From assembly GCF_003171515.1 (NCBI RefSeq), contig NC_089390.1, positions 4,712,001 through 4,776,000 of the forward strand: DNA of 64,000 nucleotides, given 5' to 3'. This stretch comes from Pyrenophora tritici-repentis. Taxonomy: Eukaryota; Ascomycota; Dothideomycetes; Pleosporales; Pleosporaceae. The position numbers and the translations under genes were made by a program. Below, piece by piece: positions 34,818 to 46,260 of this stretch (the first letter of the stretch is position 1; every line of letters starts with the position of its first letter). The notes beneath the pieces are model-generated. The model was not told the origin of the DNA. It searched no databases and saw nothing but the letters and a program-made list of their open reading frames with translations.

Positions 34818-36557
34818 ATGACCGTTTCTGTATTTCCGCGACGTTATATCTGCGCAGCCTGTCTGCGCGCAAAACGAGCACCTCATGTCTTCGTTCCTTC
34901 TCAATCCAGTGCGCGTTACCCTGTGAGGCGATATGGGCAGGTGGCAAGTCAAGCCAATGAGCAAGATAATAGGGTCAATGAACACACATTACCGGAAAAT
35001 GGGCAACAGGAGTCAGGAGTGGGAGAAGAAAAGGAAGAGGGGGCACTGACGCGGCGATTGCGTGAAATGAGTGAAGATGCCCTTGAATCTGGAGGACATG
35101 GTGCGCTCAAGGCCGTAGAGGAAGCAGGCTTCAGTGCAGACCTCAAGGCTCAGCTAGAACAACGCATTGCCGCTGCCAACCTCAGGTCTTCTGAAGCAGA
35201 CTTGCCCGCTTTTGCTTCTCGCCACACACGCGACCTTGCTACGACCGAAGCATGGACTGGCACCGAGTCTCTCCACGATGCAAGCCTGCGCATGCTAAAT
35301 GATGCCCATAAACCTCTGCGACTGGGAAAGCCGCCGAAGATGCCAGGTGTGCCACCACCGCAGTCGATAGATACCGGACGCAAGCGCAATAGTGAGGGAC
35401 GCGGGCTACGATTAGCCAATGCACGCGATAGAAGTACAGTGTACTCGAACCTGAAGGATTCCGAGGAGTTGGAGGCTACGGAACGTGAGAGGCGACTACA
35501 AGATCTCAAAGATCGGTTTGACCCCCATGCGCGCACCATTGTCCCTGGATCGATATCAGGACTCGCTTCGCTTGCAAATAAGAGGATTGAAGACGCAATT
35601 GCTCGTGGCCAATTCAAGAACATACCCCGGGGGAAGACTGCAAATGTGGAAAGGGACTACAACGCGTCTAGCCCCTTTATTGATACAACTGAGTACTTCA
35701 TGAACAAAATCATCCAGAAGCAAGAGATTGTGCCACCATGGATCGAGAAGCAGCAAGAACTTACGTCAGCAGCCAGCAAGTTCAGAAGTCGGTTACGAGC
35801 GGATTGGAAGCGACATGCCGCACGTATGATTGCTAGCAAGGGCGGCTCACTGGTAGATCAAGTTAAAAGAGCTGAAGCGTATGCAAAGGCTGAACTTCTC
35901 TCGAATCCGCTAAAAAAGAAGCACGAGTCTATGACGACGGTCAATGATCAAGGTCATATTTCGCAAGTTTCTTTGTCGGGACAGTTGAAAGTAAACCCAT
36001 CGACGGAGGGATTGGATGCGGCGCCAACGGTGACGGAAGAAGTAGTCGCAAACATGGTCACACTTGATGCCTCGCTAGAATCCGTGTCGCACACACCGGA
36101 AGCACCAAAGGTAGAAGCTACCACCACCCAGACAATGGAGGTGCGTGTCCAAACTCCCGTGGAAGAGGTGCGTCCGGCGGCCTATCCCTTCCGCGACCCC
36201 GATTGGGAGCGCATAGAAGGCAAATACTTGGCTGTTGCAATCAAGGACCTCAACGACAAGGCACGTAGCTACAACCTGCAGGCACCCGAGCTAGCCAAAA
36301 GGCCCTATTTCAATCTACAACGTGAGCTGAACTCTTGCTTCGCCGACGTTGCGCCTCAGCTAGCTGAAGCCATCATCGATCGCGCACGCAGACCACCCAA
36401 GAAGGCTGAGGGTTGGCACAATTCGGGCCAAAAGAGTGTCCTGGACAATATTGTGGGCGGACCCGTTCGCGTGAGAGACGAGCGTCGCGAGAAGCAGTAC
36501 GGCTTCAGACAGTTCTGGAAAGACCTTTGGGCCGACAAGTCGAGCAATCCATATTAA
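34818..36557 (+). CDS. DUF1992 / DnaJ homolog subfamily C member 28-like protein, probably mitochondrial
   Basis: A single exon of 579 residues from the ATG at 34818. The frame is open upstream to 34743 but without an earlier ATG. The N-terminus (MTVSVFPRRYICAACLRAKR) is basic with a CxxC and looks like a mitochondrial presequence. The DUF1992 domain lies around residues 245-315: LANKRIEDAIARGQFKNIPR, then the segment with FIDTTEYFMNKIIQ and PPWIEKQQEL. Human DNAJC28 and fungal relatives share this block; no J domain is visible here. The C-terminal third carries a second conserved-looking part (DPDWERIEGKYLAVAIKDLN, then YNLQAPELAKRPYFNLQREL). Exact role unknown. Confidence 0.85.
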   Translation: MTVSVFPRRYICAACLRAKRAPHVFVPSQSSARYPVRRYGQVASQANEQDNRVNEHTLPENGQQESGVGEEKEEGALTRRLREMSEDALESGGHGALKAVEEAGFSADLKAQLEQRIAAANLRSSEADLPAFASRHTRDLATTEAWTGTESLHDASLRMLNDAHKPLRLGKPPKMPGVPPPQSIDTGRKRNSEGRGLRLANARDRSTVYSNLKDSEELEATERERRLQDLKDRFDPHARTIVPGSISGLASLANKRIEDAIARGQFKNIPRGKTANVERDYNASSPFIDTTEYFMNKIIQKQEIVPPWIEKQQELTSAASKFRSRLRADWKRHAARMIASKGGSLVDQVKRAEAYAKAELLSNPLKKKHESMTTVNDQGHISQVSLSGQLKVNPSTEGLDAAPTVTEEVVANMVTLDASLESVSHTPEAPKVEATTTQTMEVRVQTPVEEVRPAAYPFRDPDWERIEGKYLAVAIKDLNDKARSYNLQAPELAKRPYFNLQRELNSCFADVAPQLAEAIIDRARRPPKKAEGWHNSGQKSVLDNIVGGPVRVRDERREKQYGFRQFWKDLWADKSSNPY

Positions 36558-38701
36558 GCCCCCCACGCAAAACCAATCATGTTTCCACGGACGCCGACAT
36601 TGTTTAATTAAAACCCACTCCGTCGTCTAAAATATCTCTCATGCACGGCATCGCATAGAGAAAGCCTCAAGTCCTCTTTCGCCTACCCCCGCTTGCGTTG
36701 TGTAACGGTGGCTAGAAGGAAGTTCCTTTCTTTTTCGGCGCTCCTGACATATGCACCTGCGTTCAAATCCGGGAGTGGATCAAAGATGCAGGCTTCACAC
36801 CCAAATTCTTCTTTCCAGGTTGGGCGCTACCGAGGTCCTGGGTCGATAATGCAGGAAGTGAGGCGACAGGATTTGATCGACAAACCACCACCCACGGCAT
36901 GGCTCGAGACAAGACAGGGGTTTTGTACCACGACAACGCCATCTTGGCGCTCTGTTCCTCTCTCCCAAGTTCCCGATATCCATATGCGTCACTACCTGCA
37001 GCCATACCTACCGAGTCTCGGTCCGACTTGTTTTTCCAACGGCAGGTGCTGATGTCAAGTAGGTGTCAATAGATGAGTGGTTCCCCCACGCTCGAAGCTA
37101 GGATTTGGTCATGGCGCCGGGTTGCTTGATTGGTCTGTGTAGCCTGTTTGATTACGCGCAAGTTGATGATCGCGGTATAGATAAGATGGTTGACCCGGAG
37201 GTTTTCGATGACATTGAATGATTGGTTTGTGTAAGATGTAAGGGAATGGGCCCGTCCTGCTATGTGGGCGTGATTGGATATTGGTGTTCTAATTTGACCT
37301 CATATTCACCGTCCTGTTCAGTACTGTCATCGGCGATTATTACATCGATACCTATGTGTATGTGCTCATTATCCGGACATAACATAACAGTAGGCTAGGA
37401 GCTGAGCGCAGAAGACTATCCCTCGAACCAGCCGTGCCAGCACATACCGCACTGTGAGAATACGATACCGTTTACGGAGTACGCCGCTGATGGATACACC
37501 TGCTTCTAATGGCAATGGTTCCTCGTCCAAATCACGCCACAACCCAGCCGTGTGTTTCTTAATTTACTCCCTTGTTCCTAGCCACTTCTCGTGCCCGATT
37601 CGTGGTTTCCCCCTTCTTGCGTTATTTCCATCCCGTCTAGCAGCCCACACACACATTCTCTCTCTCGCTTCGATACGATACACTCCCTGCGTCCACATGT
37701 GATCCAACCGATGAATATCCGAGGATCCAAACAACGCATCACATCAATGCAAACTTAGAAGCCCGGCAACTTGGATCCTTTTGCCCGCCCTCCCATCCCA
37801 TGCGGTTATGATATCACTATCAGCCCACGTTTTCTGAATGATATGCATGCAACACGTGCCCCGTCCCTTGCGTTGAGTAAGCCCAGGCATGTGATTATGT
37901 ACTGCTGTTTTGTGAGGCTTGTGGTGCATGAGCTGGGATTTGGACTAAACAAGGTGCTTTTCGGTCGTGTACATGCTGGGTCAGCCGTGTTTTCCCGTGA
38001 CGCCGTCTTTAGTCTGAAGAGTGCACAGTAGCCTGTGACTACTGCATATATACCATCACATGTTTTTTTCTGGTAGCTGGAAGCGAGAAGGAGGTCAAGT
38101 CGATCCCGCTCGTAACGAGTCACTGCACGTGATGGGATCGGCACAGGCCCCGAGGTCTAGCCGTTCCTTGATCATCTAATCCGGATCTGATAACCTTTTT
38201 CTCCACACACATACATACTCTGGAGTCTCTTTCAGTCGAACAAGGGCGTCATAGGTGGAACATCCCCATACAATTACATTCAAAGAAGATGGAAAAATGG
38301 AAAAAAAAATCATGCTGGAGCCGATCATTACCACTTCATTACTTCTACCACTTCCCCGCCATCCTGACTCTAACCATTACCGTTCACTACCTTACCATAC
38401 TTGTATGCCTAGCAAAAGCCACTAACCATATCGTATAACCCTACATCCGCATATCCAAAGTAGTACGTACCGATGTAACTCATCCTTTGCCTCCTCTTCG
38501 CCGACCAGAAAAACGAAATTAGTGTATTTACCGAAACGAGCCTCTAGACGCCAAGGCTGCTACCTATTGTAGTAGCCCCGTTACCCGTTTTCACCTGACA
38601 GTAAACGCTTCGTGCCAGACTGGTAAGGAACCGAGACGCCATTCATGCCTGTACCCACATCGGCACCTGCTGTCACTGCCGATCGGGTCTAGGCGTGGTG
38701 A
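36558..38701. other. Convergent intergenic region of 2.1 kb, nothing recognised
   Basis: This lies between the 3' ends of the DUF1992 gene and the 915-residue orphan. Two opposing open frames at 36693-37052 (plus) and 36763-37005 (minus) overlap each other and have no recognisable motif. I could not find RNA genes here. Confidence 0.4.
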
Positions 38702-41449
38702 TCACCCACCCACAACCACATTTCTGAATGCAGCCCCAACGCCCACAAAACTATCACGTCGCGTTTGGCTGTGCTTTTCCTTATCTGCAATCCTCCTCTC
38801 CCCCTTGTACACCACTGAGCGCTTGCGTACAATGTCGTCGGCCAGGCTGTTGTCCTTGTTCCGTTCGGTGCTGCTCACGACCCGAGCATTTGGTAAGACG
38901 GCGTCCGTTTCCACATCCCTCACGACTGTGTGTGAATTTTCCTTCTTCGATTCATCTCGCATGCTTATCGTGTGACTGCTCATGCATAAGGATTCCGACG
39001 CGACAGCATGCGTCGGCTTTCCTGCGCCATCGAATGGCTGGCAGAAACATACTCTCAAAGCATGCCCGGCAAGCGGTCCGAGAAGCCCTATGTCGCGCTT
39101 ACCTGGCACATTTCGTTTTCGCCTACCCTTTTCCCCGGCACTTTCTGCCCCACTTATCGTTTCGCGAGGCATACTGACGTACGCAGTTGCTGCGGCTCTC
39201 CGGTCTGCAGTGACACGCTTACGAAGGACCCTCCCCTTTCCACTTGTTGTGCAGTGTGCCATGATAGCAGTAATCGTTCGGGCTTTGTGTACTCTTGCCT
39301 CATTTTTGAGGTCCCCAACAAGGGATGCTATTGATCTGCATCTTCCGTAGTGTTGGCGTAACCTGGTCTTCTCGTACGAATAGCGCGCCCGAGAATAGAG
39401 GGCGATGCTTTCGGATCGCATCATACCATCACAGCCCTTTACCGCTGGAGTAGGCACTATGAACGACTCTGTAGAGCTAACTGTAGAGTCGATCTGCGAT
39501 TGCTCAGGACGTCTGTAGTTGTGATGGTACCGTAGATGTGCGGGAAGGGGGGCTGAAGACGTGGGTGGTGTAGTCATCGGTCGCAGAGGTCTCGGAGGCG
39601 GCAGACACGTTTTTGGTGGAAATGCCGTGTAAGTTGCCATAGCATTGGGATTGCCGTAGTACGAAGTTCTGGTAGGCGAGCCGCTGAACTCCGATGCGGT
39701 CGTAGTGTCGGGCGTCGAACTGTCCTCTGGCTGGATGAGACTGCCGGACGGCGAGAAGAAAGATATTTTTGGTGTGTCATAATTGGGACGAACGATACCC
39801 GACGCTGCAGCTATTGGTAGTAGTGTGGTCAGGGCAGACGAGGTAATGGAGCGACGGGGAGGCTGCGTCTCAGTGGCTTGCGTAGCTTCAGGAGACTCGG
39901 AGGTTGAGGCTTGCCGCTCGAGCTCTGCCATTTGAGGTGTAAACCATACTGGCGCTACGGGTGTAGTCGACTGGGAGCGACATACTGGGTGAGGGAAGTC
40001 GTGCTGAAGGTCAATGTCGACGCCGACCACTGGTCCGGAGTAGGATGTGGACATGGTACAGAAGCTTGCATTTCGGCTGGCTTGCGTTGTACAGTCATTC
40101 TCTGCCAGCGGATGGGGGGTGTTACCTAAAGTGGAGATGGCATAGAAGACATTCCCAGTACTACAGCCACTCTGCGCCTCATCTCGTGGTTCGGGGTGTA
40201 CAAGACGCACAGAAGGGGACCTTTCGCGTGGATGGGTTACAGCCGGAGGTGGCAGCAACTGGGGTGTGGCCACAGACGCAGTGTTTGGTTCCAACGCATA
40301 CGGACGAACATTGAGCAAGGGTAGGTCCAAAGAAATCGGAGGAATACGATACGCTGTGGAAACGTCCATTTGCCTATTCTGGTGGTCAAAGCCATGCGTT
40401 ATAATGGCGGTTGAAGATGGCATGGGCACATCATATGGCTTTTCACATCGACCATGTCCTACGGGTCTGTCATAGCCCAAGAGAAAAGTTTCAGAAGCTT
40501 GTAGTTGGCTGTATGAAACAGCTTCATCGGCTTCCTTGCGGTGCTGGCGGTGCTCAGGGATAGATGATGCATCATGTGTTGAGGACGAGCAGGACGAACG
40601 GGAGCGTGTTCGCGAGGCAGTTCGGACATTGTGCAGAACCCCACGAAAGAAGGCTTTCACCGTCTTGGTACTTGCATCGTACTCGGACTCGCCGGTGTCA
40701 TATGCTGCGGACTGGGAGCGCTGAGGGATAGTGGGTACAGAAGGTGTAGCGGGCTCGTTTACCGGGAGCGTGTTGCCGTAACCCTTGTACGAGGGCTCTT
40801 TGGGCGTCTCCTGTGTCAGGCCTAGCAATTGTTCCAGTTGGGCATCTTCCGTGATGCGCTGAAGACGAGCGTGCTCGTCCGCATCCGAAGTCAGCTTGAG
40901 GGAAGTACGGCTTGGTGACGTCGTTTCCACCCCTCGCAGCGAAGGGAAGCGTCCAACGCTCAGCAGAGAGCCGCGTGAGTTTAGCGTCGAGTACGAACCT
41001 TGCTCTATAATAGTGGCGAGTGGCGCGCCATTGGAGCGATTTGCGAGCCGCACGGCAAGATTGTAGGGGACGGCTCGACCTCTGGTTTGTTGTTGTTGCT
41101 GATTTCCGACGTCTTCAACCATGTCTGTACAGCTCATGTCACGGCACGTGTAACCATAGTCGTCCTCTGGCACAACGTCATGACGGCTGCTCCCTTCTGT
41201 GTGCGGCTGCGGCTGCGGCTGCAACTGATACGACCTCGTATCGCTAATAGCGTTGTAGTAGGCGAAAGGATCTGTACTCAATCCCTGGTCAGAGCAGCGC
41301 TGGGGGCTGGCCTTTGATGCCTCGGCCAGATCTGTGGATGCAGACTGGGGCTTGTATCGCGCATTTGCATTGTTAGTGCTAGACGCGGGTTCCTGGCGGT
41401 TGCTTCGATCCAGTAGAGTGGGGTTGCGGGGTTGAGAGGCAGGCATCAT
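38702..41449 (-). CDS. Large intrinsically disordered protein of unknown function (915 aa)
   Basis: A single uninterrupted frame of 915 residues starting MMPASQPRNPTLL. The sequence is dominated by Ser, Thr, Pro, Arg and Gln, with a QPQPQP run (CTG/CGG repeat on the plus strand near 41210), a QQQQQ tract and many SP/TP pairs. There is no signal peptide, membrane span or recognised fold. The C-terminal 200 residues are basic with several Lys/Arg clusters (KRVTADRRAA, KGRRKRNVPGKRD) that could act as nuclear signals. Such composition suggests a phosphoregulated scaffold or signalling protein, but this is inference. The long open frame and the lack of comparable opposite-strand frames support it as a real gene. 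Confidence 0.7.
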   Translation of the reverse strand: MMPASQPRNPTLLDRSNRQEPASSTNNANARYKPQSASTDLAEASKASPQRCSDQGLSTDPFAYYNAISDTRSYQLQPQPQPHTEGSSRHDVVPEDDYGYTCRDMSCTDMVEDVGNQQQQQTRGRAVPYNLAVRLANRSNGAPLATIIEQGSYSTLNSRGSLLSVGRFPSLRGVETTSPSRTSLKLTSDADEHARLQRITEDAQLEQLLGLTQETPKEPSYKGYGNTLPVNEPATPSVPTIPQRSQSAAYDTGESEYDASTKTVKAFFRGVLHNVRTASRTRSRSSCSSSTHDASSIPEHRQHRKEADEAVSYSQLQASETFLLGYDRPVGHGRCEKPYDVPMPSSTAIITHGFDHQNRQMDVSTAYRIPPISLDLPLLNVRPYALEPNTASVATPQLLPPPAVTHPRERSPSVRLVHPEPRDEAQSGCSTGNVFYAISTLGNTPHPLAENDCTTQASRNASFCTMSTSYSGPVVGVDIDLQHDFPHPVCRSQSTTPVAPVWFTPQMAELERQASTSESPEATQATETQPPRRSITSSALTTLLPIAAASGIVRPNYDTPKISFFSPSGSLIQPEDSSTPDTTTASEFSGSPTRTSYYGNPNAMATYTAFPPKTCLPPPRPLRPMTTPPTSSAPLPAHLRYHHNYRRPEQSQIDSTVSSTESFIVPTPAVKGCDGMMRSESIALYSRARYSYEKTRLRQHYGRCRSIASLVGDLKNEARVHKARTITAIMAHCTTSGKGRVLRKRVTADRRAAATAYVSMPRETISGAESAGEKGRRKRNVPGKRDIGLLGPLAGHALRVCFCQPFDGAGKPTHAVASESLCMSSHTISMRDESKKENSHTVVRDVETDAVLPNARVVSSTERNKDNSLADDIVRKRSVVYKGERRIADKEKHSQTRRDSFVGVGAAFRNVVVGG

Positions 41450-44400
41450 GCTCGTGCCCTGTCATCGATATATTGCCAAAGATGAGATCCGATCGATGTT
41501 CAGGACATAATGTGCATAACTGTGGGACCCTACTGATGGCAGAGCGGCAGTGTTTGGGGGTTGCTGAGAAGCTGCAAGTTTTCTTGCCATGTCCTTGCCA
41601 GTATTGCATCTTTTAGGCAAGCACACAGGCACACACTTCCTGAGTAGCTGTCCGTCATGTCAGTCCTGCCTGTCCGACAGTCTTCAATTCAGTCGCTGCC
41701 GCCCGGAGTGACCGTGGACGTGGTATCACCTAGGACGCCGTGTGGGCACATTGAGCTTAGCCAGCGTGATATGAGAAGCTAAAGTCCCATTTTGCTTGGT
41801 GCCTACTAGCCACAAGCGCAGAGGAAGATATCTGACTCGGCAGCCATGCGCAGGGCAGCCCAATCAAAATGCTCCATCTTCCAAGCCCCCAACACCCAAG
41901 ACAGTACCGATTGTCGCAATCGACATGCAAAAAAAGCAACCAGACCAAACTACCTTTGACTCCATGTCCAACCTTTTCGTCAGCATTGTCGCTTTCTTCT
42001 GCCGAACCCAGTCATGATGCTTGCATGCATGCTCGCTGCGAGACCAGGTCAAGGTGCTCTCGGGTCCGATGCCTCAACCTGTCCTGCCCCAGTGCTGCCA
42101 AGAAGTAATGAGCCATGTCCATTGGCAACGCGGCTCATTCTAACCCAGCTGTACAAAGTGCGAAGACGAGGACACCTTCCTGCTGCCTAAACTTGCCCAC
42201 TACGACTCGCCAGCCAGATGATATTGACGTGGGTCTTTGGATAGCGTCCAAACTATAATCCTGCAGCCTGTACACTGCCAGCCCGTCATCTGACCCGCTG
42301 CCGTTCAACGAGCTTGCTACGGGAGCAAGTGGGCCGTTTCCTACGCTTGTTTGTATACCACATGCACTAAAGCGGAAGGGGTCGTCTTTTTCCCCAGCCG
42401 TCCGCTTGCGGCGTCAATAAGACATTCTAACTTGATGTGAAGGTCCGGCACTCACTCAGCCTGTGTTTAGCGCTGGAACGCCAGTGGGGACTGATCATGT
42501 TTCCCTTCAAGAACACGGCGTATCAGGCCCCGCAACGGTCCTACGTCAAGATGCCGAACGCGTGTGGCTGTTAGCCTATCATCGACCCCTTGTAGCGCGC
42601 CCTCTCTTCCAATAGCGCCAGCCAAAAACATAAACTCCACGAACCTGATCCATTCAATAATCATGTACCGTGTGCAATGTCCCCAGGTATTGAGAAATGC
42701 TGCAATACTAGGCTGTATGCGTGTTGGCCAATGAGTCAATGCCGGTTTTTCCAACCCTTACTTGATGTCTGATACGTCAGGCTAGCAATCCATCCAGTGA
42801 GCGTCGTGCATGGTTTAATTACTCAAAATAGCCACTCATGATGGTTTTCTCTGTCATCTGAGCCATGCAGAAGCTGTATGCAACATCAAGAGCCTCCTTC
42901 AGGCATCCAACCGGTCTCAAATTCCGTCCAGTAGAACGACTTGTCGACAAACTCCAATACTTCTGGTGCATCCCTTGGTCAATGGGTAGCTTTTTAATCA
43001 ATCAAAACTTGCCGAACTACGTAGCGCGAAAAAATATCTCAAATGCAGCCGTAGAAATGCCAAGTCTATAATGTGCTCGATGCGCATAACTCCTCCAGAG
43101 ACATGTGCAATTGGACCTGGACATGGTCGGTAGCGATGATGCATACCGGCAAACCAGGTTTAAATCATCGGCTCATTCATTTCCGGTCACTCTTCCACTA
43201 TCCATGCAACCTCTTCAACTGAACCCGTTGGCCGCCTGAGATTACCATCGGTAGACCTAGGATAGAATGGCGATCCCTGCCTCGTGGGTTTGGTAACGAG
43301 TACGACGTCCACCACACTCAAAGCTTGTCGCAGACTACGTTCTGGAATGCTGCACATGTGAGACCAACAAGTACTTTTCTGTGGGGCGTGATCCACAAGC
43401 CTGTATCTCGAGACCAACATCCACCTATTTCCGAGTACACGAGTCGACCTTATGCAGCCCTGTCATTCCACGTCGCACGCACTGTCTCCCAAGGCGTCTG
43501 CACCCGCACCTCTCCGATTTGATCTGAGGTCAGCAGTTTGGAGGATCTCGACGTAGCGAGCCGACACCCGTCAAGACCGCTACATGCGCCATGCAATCCA
43601 GCCGTATCACCCTCGGCCCTGTTCGCAGCTGCCATGAGGCCCGTCAAAGCACTGCAGTGACGCAGTCCCGTCTTCTCGTGCAGTAATTGCTTATTCTCCT
43701 CTTTAACCAGCGCTCAAGTCCGTTGACCTGGCTTTCGGAACTCAGCATGCCTTTGCTTCATCGGCGGCCCGAAGTCTGACATGTGGACGTCGTTTGGAGA
43801 GATGGACTAAGCATGCGCTGTTGGGATCAGCAACTAAAATCCAGTACGTTCCATGTCTAGTAATCGATAGGCCATGACAAGTGCGCTGCTCAGCCCATGT
43901 ATGTGAAGCAAACACTCTTGTGACAAATCAAGGCAACAGTATCTTACGCATCTACTTGCCGTTACTGCACGAGAGGGTAGGCGAGAGCCAGGTGACCCAC
44001 CTTGTCCACGTCAATAGATCGCCGAGAACCAAGCATAATACCTGGGATTCGCTAGCTGCATGTCAAGCGCGTCAATGAGATGGCGTTCCGGTCCGAACGG
44101 AAAGAAGTCAGATCCGTCCTTAATCTTCAGGAAGTAAAGCCCCAGCGCATCCCACTGCTCTGGCACTGTGGCGTTTACCCCGTGTCATGGCGAGAAAGTA
44201 AGATAACCGGCCATCAAGGTCACATGACAGCCACTCCAGGCCAGGGGTCTTATCCAAACTGTCGGATCCCGAATGGGGCTATAAAGACGGTAGGCAAAGG
44301 CCATTTCCTCGTGCATTTGGCCACCACGAAACGAAGCGTCGATGTTCGAATCGCCGCGTGAAACACAATCCTCAAAGGCCAAGGCCTCGAGCATGACTTT

Positions 44401-46260
44401 GCCTCCTATCTCCCAGAGTGCCGACAAGAGCACCATTTGCAAACGTCTGGGGATCAACGATCGCGTCCACAGGTTACTTCTTGTAAGGCAATATGTTGCT
44501 GTCGATATTCTGTTGCTGATAGAGTCCGTGTATAGAAAGAAGCCGAAGCTGCTCGTGACGCGTTGAGCAGAAACCCGTATAGCTTGACAGAACACTCAAG
44601 AGCAGATCCTTCTGTAGCGGAGCCCTACAGGTGGGACGAGATATCGGAAACTGCGAAGCACTCGCACGTCTTGCTGGTAGTTCGCAGTGCTTCCGATGAA
44701 ACACGAAAGTGCTACGAACTCGGGCGTTATCAGACACAGGTCAATGAAGAAAACTGGGTGGCCAGGTGGTACCTCTGGCATAGCTTTCGCTATAGGTACG
44801 TTGAACGAGATCATATCGCCATCGGCGGGCAGCACTTATTGTCTTTGCAGGGACAATAGGCCGAGAGATAGAGTCCCAAACACCAGTAGTGCCCCACGTG
44901 GTGGAGGTGAGTGCCCATATGTACTAGTGAGAAGAGGGAACTTCGAAACCGGGTGTTCATCGCTGACTAGCCTTAGGGACACAGCTATACTATGATCCAG
45001 CTCGTGACTATTACCGCAGATGAGGTCCAGTCCATACACCACTCTCAAAATGACGACAGTAGTATAAAGGAGAAGAACGCAAGTCTGCGACGGCACCTGC
45101 CTTTGTAGATGTTTAGGATGTCGTGCAGACTCTGCTCAGTTGGATGATATAGGTGTTACGATTTCGGTTTGTTGTTCGCTCGGCCAGCAGCGATGGCGTT
45201 CAATCGTTCCTGCTCTTCAGTATCGCTCTTTAATGTCCTGTACTTTTTCTCCTTGCAAAATTTCGGCCACAAGATTTCCCAGCGCCGTTCGCTTTGCGGT
45301 CGGCTCGGTCGTGGTCGTCTTCGTCTCCAGAAGCGACAGAGGTCATTTCTACCGCTTCGAACCTTCATTAGTTTTGCCAACATTCTCTGTTTGGATGACG
45401 GTCTCCTTTCAATGTTAGTACTGCAACTGCCTGTGCTGGTCACTTTGGATGAGTGAGTTGTGGTGACGATAAGCTTCCCCAGAGCATAGTCAAACTACGC
45501 AATAAGTGGGGCACAAGCTCAGATCAGGGGTCTCGTGCCGGTGTATTCCGGGCCCGTAGACGGTCATGTTCGTGTGCAGTACGCGAGCTCATTTGGTGCG
45601 TATTGACGGTTGAAGTAGGCATTGACAATACTCACCCTACATCCGGACAGCAAGCCCGGACTGAAGAAATCTACCCACTGTCGTTCCTGACACAGTAGTT
45701 TCCGTTCTCCTTGTTTGCAGTTATACGTCATTGTTGTCTACTGGGTATGTCATACAGAAATGTACATGTAGAGTAACGCGATCTCCGGCTTAAGGGTCTC
45801 AAAAACACGTCGAATTATCTAGCGTTATATGCAGCCAACTAGTGGAGTTTGCCGAGTCCACTGCAGCAGCTTCGTGACATCAGACCATCACTGCAAACAT
45901 ACTCAGTTTCCCAAACTCCGCTTGTCAGATAGAATGCCCCACTTTGGATGCAAGTCTCGCTTGTATGCATCCGCACATGTCATTGTTGTTTGTAACGAGC
46001 TACCTGAAGTGATTACATCTATCTGCACATTGATGGAGATTGAAAAGCATCGACCTTCATATAGAGGATCTACATCTGACCTTGAGATGATGGAATAATA
46101 GTCGGTCTCTGAACCATAACGCAGTTCATCCCAAGCATTGAGTGGCATGAATGATTATTTCCGAATGTCTACTGTGCAAAGAGCCAGGTTCACAAACGCC
46201 TTCGCTATGTAAGAAATGAAAAGGCAGTCGACGTTTGCATCACATTGATCTTTGATCAGC
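41450..46260. other. Gene-poor region of 4.8 kb
   Basis: No gene can be assigned with confidence. The first kilobase (41450-42430) probably holds the promoter and leader of the 915-residue gene. Further right are short coding-like frames on the minus strand (45903-46148, a 56-codon frame around 45550-45735, and 45156-45443) that might be exons of an unrecognised gene. Between them lie a GTGAGT donor near 45640 and a perfect TACTAAC branch-point sequence near 45420. I could not join them into one consistent model. Confidence 0.35.

Noticed and set aside
36755..36790. TTCAAATCC sequence resembling a tRNA T-loop
   Set aside because: No matching A-box, anticodon arm or acceptor stem can be built around it.
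36693..37052. Overlapping opposite-strand frames of 119 and 80 codons
   Set aside because: They compete for the same DNA and neither shows protein-like conservation or motifs.
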